Made by a program: the position numbers and the translations under genes | Notes under the pieces: model-generated | Told to the model about the DNA's origin: nothing | The model's input: the letters and a program-made list of their open reading frames with translations, nothing else | The model's database searches: none | NCBI RefSeq assembly: GCF_042453785.1 | Contig: NC_091668.1 | Location: 8,204,001-8,268,000, forward strand | Source of the DNA: Malus domestica | Lineage: Eukaryota > Streptophyta > Magnoliopsida > Rosales > Rosaceae | Direction of reading: 5' to 3' | DNA length: 64,000 nt | Part shown: positions 55,858 to 64,000 of the stretch, piece by piece | Numbering within the stretch: the stretch's first letter is position 1 | How the letters are laid out: each line of letters opens with the position of its first letter

Positions 55858-58264
55858 TGGAGAATTTGTTTTAGTTTGTGTTTGTGGAAAATGTTGTTAT
55901 GTGGGAAAATGACAAGTGAGGGGCCATTTTCAATGGTGGCATTCCTTTGTCAATGTTTGAAACTTCTTCTTGTTGTTTTTATTTTATTTGTAACGTGATT
56001 TACCTTGTTGATATATGATATGAAATAAAGAAAAGCTATTTTCAATAGGATTATACTAGTTTGATCTATGAATTGGGTGTGGGGCAACATAATAATTGGG
56101 AGGGGAGAAACGAAAACGGGATCTCATCAGAAGGGGAGATCCAACAAGAAATCTCAAGTATAGAGGTGAATGCTCGTACTATTGTTGAGATACAAACTTT
56201 TTTGCGATACAGAATAATCCATGAATGAAGTCCAAATCAAACTTAAGCTATAAGCATCTCCCATGGTGTAGGCAATCAAAATAGGTAAAATTGTACTATA
56301 AAGGCTGTGGCATGTCGCATACTTAATTGCCTCATGAACAAGTTTGTCGCTCCAATAGACTAGGCAAACCAAGTAGGCAAAATGATACTTTATTATTTTC
56401 TTTGGATAATACTTGGGGGATCCACATATGCCAATTTGTAAATAACGTATCTTGACTAAATAAATCAACAATCAAAACTGTTCAATTTGTTGATACGAAG
56501 ATCACTCCTACAAAAATTCATTTGAATCGAATATAATTATCATTCAATGTATCAAATAAATGGATGGTTTACCATGAATATGTTAATTAGTACTTATACC
56601 ATCGATTTGTGCTATATATTTGAATGATAAAATGATCTCTGATTGAAATGATTATTTGTAAGAATGATCTTAAATGAAGATTAAGAAATTAAATTGCTTC
56701 GTTCGTTGATTTTATTTGATTAAGATAAATTATTCGCAAATGGAAAGATATGTGTATCCCCACATGGAGGGATGGAAGTATTATCTTTTTTTTTTTTCAT
56801 ATTTAACCTTTACTTTTATCTTTTATTTTTATCATCTTCCTCCACATAAAATGATTAGTATAGAAGGATATATAGAGTCCAATTTGCCTACACATGTGAA
56901 AGGAGGCAATGTTATCTATATTGGGGGAGTAGGCCAAATTTGCCTACCCAATTAACTGTACCATTGGAGCATGGCATAATTTTGACTAATTGGCTTATCG
57001 ATGTGAAAAAAAGATGCGGTGTGGAATGCAGATAGTTTAAAATACGTTTATTTGGGATGGCTGTGTGCAAGGGGAGCGGCTTATTGAAAATAAGTTGGAA
57101 ATTTTAGAAAAATAATCAAAATTTAGATCCTAAATAGAATTATAGCCATCATTTTAAATTTATAATAATTATAACCAAAAGTTAATATAAAAGTATTAAT
57201 ATAATCATCAATGACTAAGGTCCTTCACAATCATGTCCATGCCCTCCTCTTCCTGCTCCATAGCTGTCACAACCTTACTCCCACCACCTCGTTGCAGTGC
57301 TTCAAGTGGCTTTTCAAATCCGCCACCCCTGAGAAGCTTCTCTTGCTGCACCGGCTGGACCAGTACATAAAGATCGAAGCTTTAGTTTCAGTAGCTAATC
57401 AGTTGACTTACTTTTGATATCGAAACGGCCCCCAAATGGATAATCTGCTGTAATAATCAATACCCACAACTTATTTTTCTTCGAAGTTTGATATGTGTGC
57501 TTAATTTTATGTATTAACATTTGAGTTTCTTGTTTGCTTTCTTTATTTTCTTATAGGTTTGGTTTGAATTGTGCATATTGGCGTGCCGGGTTTGTTAGTT
57601 TTAAGTAAATTTCTTGTCTTTGACCTTGCAAAGGCGGAGTCTTTAACTGATATTTGCAATTATTTCGACCCAGTGCCATGAGTGAATCATCTTTGATAGA
57701 CTCAACGAAGCTCTCCGACGGAGTAGGAAAAGGTTGAATCGAGAAAGGAAACTGAATTGATTGAACAAATGCCAAAACCTATTCGTAAAAAACATATGTA
57801 TGCAAGGGTATTTTAGAACTTTTGCTTGAATTTTTGGTTAAATTTATAAGAATTCTAAAAAGCAGACTAAAAATCATTTGTGCTACAAAATATGGCTAAT
57901 TTTCCAAAATCATTTGTGCTACAAAATATGGCTAATTTTCCAATTTTCCCAAATAAGTTCACTATCACCGTGATATTCAGATCCATAACATAATACCACG
58001 AGTTTGAAATTGACCCGTACTATTGTTTCATTGAAACGGGACGCCACTATGACAGTGAAGCTGTTTGATGTAGTAAGAGGTGATGTGTTTCACAAACATG
58101 GTAAACGGTTTTAACTGAAAGTAGAAAATTCTCCAAGTAGAACAGACCACATCTGGATGCAGCAAGTTTCATGAAACTAGTCTTACATACGCCCATTGTT
58201 CAAAGGATGAAAACTACTAAATGCTCTTCTGACAGAGTGACGAAGGTTTTGCAATCGCAACTCC
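55858..58264. other. Intergenic; no gene seen
   Basis: AT-rich, with short unlinked ORFs. The ORF at 57211-57417 and the reverse one at 57551-57775 have no recognisable domain. A 36-bp tandem repeat lies at 57870-57941. Confidence 0.5.
57870..57941. repeat. 36-bp perfect tandem duplication
   Basis: AAAATCATTTGTGCTACAAA plus ATATGGCTAATTTTCC occurs twice back to back. Confidence 0.9.
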
Positions 58265-61341
<3,077 letters not shown>

Positions 61342-61458
61342 TCTCTTCGCTTTCACTGTGTTTGGTTTGGGGAGCTCTCTGCTTTTCTTTTCTAGCAAGA
61401 CAGCTCTGCTCTCTTTTATAAATAAATATTCGAAAAAATCGTTTTTTTATATTAAAAT

Positions 61459-61925
61459 TGGTTTAGTTTTATCTGATAGGCCGTTATTGGACTGGTCCAG
61501 TTAAATGATTTGGGCTGGTTATGACTGAAGTGGGCTGAACCTTTGATGACACACAGCCCAACCAAGGGGTGCCGTATCACATATAAGCCCAAACTAGAGA
61601 GACAAATATAGAGAACCGCTATTTCTTCTCCTTTTCAGTGTCACTATTGAACTATGTTGTGATTTTTTTTTTTAATAAATAATATTATCTATACTAAGGG
61701 AGTGAGAGAGTAGGTTAAGCCAAATAATGGCCTATCAGATAAAATTAAACAAAAGGATGCCAAATCACATTTAAGCCCAAACTAGAGAGACAACTATAGG
61801 GCACTACTATTTCATCTCCGATATGAGAATTTTTTCAGTGTCACTATTAAACTATGTTATGATTTTTTTTTAACAAACGATATTATCTACATTAAAAGAA
61901 CGGGAGAGTGGGCTAAAACTTACAA
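61459..61925. repeat. ~187-bp tandem duplication plus a 22-bp inverted pair
   Basis: TAAGCCCAAACTAGAGAGAC at about 61583 recurs at about 61771, with CAGTGTCACTATT.AACTATG and ATTATCTA.A.TAA.. following in both. GTTTAGTTTTATCTGATAGG (61459) is the inverse, with one mismatch, of CCTATCAGATAAAATTAAAC (about 61732). It lies upstream of RPN11. Confidence 0.8.
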
Positions 61926-62344
61926 TGACTAGCAATAATGTGGTTCAAATACGCTTTTGAGGAGAATTGAACTAAGATCTCTCACTTACAAGTAAAAAGA
62001 AATACACTAGACCGTAATACTCAGTGACAACTATGTTGTGGTTTTAATAGTCTAGTTTAAGAACATGGGTCAAATATCTAACGATAAAAGAGCTGCCGTT
62101 GCAACCAACGGTTGTATTCATTTTTTCAAGTGTTTGAATATCAAGCACAGATTGTTGGACTCAGGAGAGAGTCATCACAACTAACCATGGAGCCAGAACC
62201 AACCGAGCCCAACTGTTATGAACTCGCTCTCCTGCATGCAGGAATGCTCTCCTAAGGTCTTTTTTTTTAGGGACATGTGAGGATCTTTTTTATTAGAGCC
62301 ATAAGATTAATCTAACGGTATAAAAACTAATGAGTTTATATAAT
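61926..62344. other. Intergenic; no gene seen
   Basis: No coding or repeat structure is clear apart from GGAATGCTCTCCTAAGG near 62240, whose inverse GGAGAGCATTCCTGG occurs near 63250 inside the MULE. Confidence 0.5.
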
Positions 62345-63790
62345 CCTTTTACACCTAAACAAAACCAAAACTCACCAAATTAAAAAATAGGTTTCACGCT
62401 CAAGAACCAACAACTACTACAAGTTGAACGAGAGCAGACTTCCTATTTCATAGGGTCCTTCGAAAATTCAAATTCTCTTTGAAATTACGAAAAGGTATTT
62501 CTTTTGGTTGTCTTGATTTTAATTTCCCCCAATTTCCCCCTCCCTGCTGTCGAGAAAAAGAGGAATCATGTTGATGTTTCCATATAAAGCTTCCCTTGAT
62601 TTCTTTTTGCAAATCTTTTTCAACGTTTCTCAAATCTTTGTCCATTATTCTGAATTGTTGACTTGTAGGTACATTTGCACTACTTAGTGTTTCCATGTAA
62701 AGCTTCTTTGCTTTCGAAACTTTTTGGTGTGAAGGTAGTAGGTGTACCTTTGTATGTGTTCAAAGTACATGATTATGACACTCTTCAAAGTTACAAATAA
62801 ACCACTTCTTCTCAGACTTGTCACGAGAAATATTTAACTTTGCCTTACAACCCACATGTGTTGATCCAATATTCCTTTCTTCCTTGGTTGATGTATTCTT
62901 CTTCGTTTTCTGATAAGTCTCATCCGGTTCACCTTCCTTTGAGCAAACAAATTGTTTCCAAGTGATTTTATTCGTTTCTTTTTTCTACTTACCTAAACCC
63001 ATTCTGACACTAAATCCAACTTCTTGAGCATATTGATTGTAAAAATCATATGCTTCTGTTATTGATCCAAATTATTGGCTAACTATGGGATTACGTTCAC
63101 CCACAACTTGTTTGAGGTGAGGTCCCTAGGAAGATTGTTCTTCCATCGTAAAGCAATATGTAATTAAAATTAAAAGTGAAGGAAAAAAAAATGGCGTTAA
63201 GGTTGAACCACCACCGGAAAGGCAAATGCAATAGAATTGTGCTCAATTAGGAGAGCATTCCTGGGTTACTATGAAACCCATTTAAAAGAAATCTGAAGGA
63301 AATAATTCATTGATGCGTTTTAAGAGTTTGATTGGTCAGTTTATGATACGTTTGATGCAAGTTTTTTAGTTTTTTTTTTATTCAACTTTTCGGGATTAAG
63401 AGATGTTAGTTATGGTACTGTTCTTGAGGTTAATTGGTTTTCTGACCATGTGCAATTTCCAATCATATCAGTGATCAACTCCATTGTACTAAATAACATC
63501 AACATGATTCCTCTTTTTCTCGACAGCAAGGAGGGGAAAATTGGAAGAAACTAAAATCAATATAACCACAAAAGAAATACCTTTTTGTAACTTCAAAGAG
63601 AATTTGAATTTTCAGAGGACCCTATGAAATTAGAAGTCTACTCTCCTTCAACCTACAACAGTCAAAGAGAATTTGAATTTTCAGAGGACCCTATGAAATT
63701 AGAAGTCTACTCTCCTTCAACCTACAGCAGTCGTTGGTTCTTGAGCGTGAAACGTATTTTTTAATTTTGGTGTGTTTTGGTTTTGTGCAA
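62345..63790 (-). mobile_element. MULE-like DNA transposon remnant with long inverted repeats and a FAR1 domain piece
   Basis: The left arm (about 62355-62576) and right arm (about 63493-63785) are long inverted copies sharing AAACCAAAAC.CACCAAA, TTTCACGCTCAAGAACCAAC, TTTCATAGGGTCCT and GTCGAGAAAAAGAGGAATC. Between them, on the minus strand (about 63080-62780), translation gives AYDFYNQYAQEVGFSVRMG, a WKQFVCSKEG piece and a CNFEECHNHVL end, the FAR1 DNA-binding domain of FAR1/FHY3-type MULE transposases. The catalytic core is absent. The right arm carries a 69-bp internal tandem duplication. Confidence 0.7.
63593..63732. repeat. 69-bp tandem duplication in the right arm of the MULE
   Basis: TCAAAGAGAATTTGAATTTT..CAACCTACA(A/G)CAG occurs at 63593 and 63662, almost identical; the left arm has this block once. 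Confidence 0.9.
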
Positions 63791-63794
63791 AGGG

Positions 63795-64000
63795 TGTTGT
63801 GCGGAAGCGTCAAATATGAAACCAATAAGTTACAACTGAAAAATATGATAAGACAAATAATCCAAAATGTCACAAGGATTTATACTGGTTCGGCGTAAGC
63901 CTACGTCCAGTTCAGAGACGGCGAGGAAATTCCACTAATATCAAAATGGAAATTACAAATAGAGTTGAACTCTCAAACCCAATATCCCATATACACCCAA
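63795..64000 (+). repeat. Start of another LTR, cut by the window end
   Basis: TGTTGTGCGGAAGCGTCAAA followed by ATTTATACTGGTTCGGCGTA and GCCTACGTCCAG resembles the 5' end of plant copia LTRs. It abuts the MULE end. The right side is outside the window. Confidence 0.5.

Noticed and set aside
57211-57417. 68-codon ORF with Leu/Lys-rich sequence, possible gene fragment
   Set aside because: No recognised domain, no splice context, and it lies in AT-rich intergenic DNA.

Overview
This window is plant nuclear DNA, most likely from a woody Rosaceae genome of the apple/pear type. That placement is an inference from AT-rich spacers, GT-AG introns, typical plant genes and repeat families I associate with that group. 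I recognise seven host genes. Their exon maps were worked out by hand from splice sites, reading frame and family similarity.

Left gene block (about 2.3-13.6 kb, all + strand): a seven-exon gene for a single-pass membrane protein with a Cys-rich PAN/apple-like end (3637-6619); a DPH4/JJJ3-type J-protein of the diphthamide pathway (8758-9333); a small alpha-helical, TPR-like protein (10482-10877); and an unrecognised two-exon gene (12731-13477). A Ty1/copia fossil with part of an LTR and a MITE lie before them (1-2302).

Transposon island (about 13.6-48.3 kb): no host gene is visible. An old minus-strand copia fossil is split by a non-autonomous hAT element (13784-14917, near-perfect 8-bp target duplication). 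It is split again by a Ty3/gypsy chromovirus-type element (15578-29394) whose two LTRs and 5-bp target duplication are still clear. The chromovirus body contains an RTE LINE end, a non-autonomous LTR-type element with a 913-bp tandem repeat and an open 224-codon coiled-coil frame, and an Athila-like gypsy fragment. To the right lie a long-inverted-repeat element enclosing a copia piece (30836-32440), non-coding LTR elements rich in minisatellites (35152-37086), and a copia element with 508-bp LTRs (37303-48060). That copia carries a 4.57-kb non-coding, TG..CA-ended insertion (42176-46745).

Right gene block (49.2-61.4 kb): the mitochondrial ATP synthase 24 kDa subunit gene (minus, 49201-50736), whose last intron holds a 42-bp RTE insertion with a 16-bp target duplication; an intronless class-I plant carboxylesterase (plus, 54901-55857); and the 26S proteasome deubiquitinase RPN11 (minus, 58265-61341). 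The right edge holds a MULE-like element with a FAR1-type domain (about 62345-63790) and the start of another LTR (63795 to the end).

The host genes are unrelated housekeeping or metabolic genes, and nothing suggests a functional cluster. The most unusual material is the coiled-coil ORF element with its repeat array, the 644-bp direct repeat that runs past the copia LTR into captured flank, and the very short LINE insertion.
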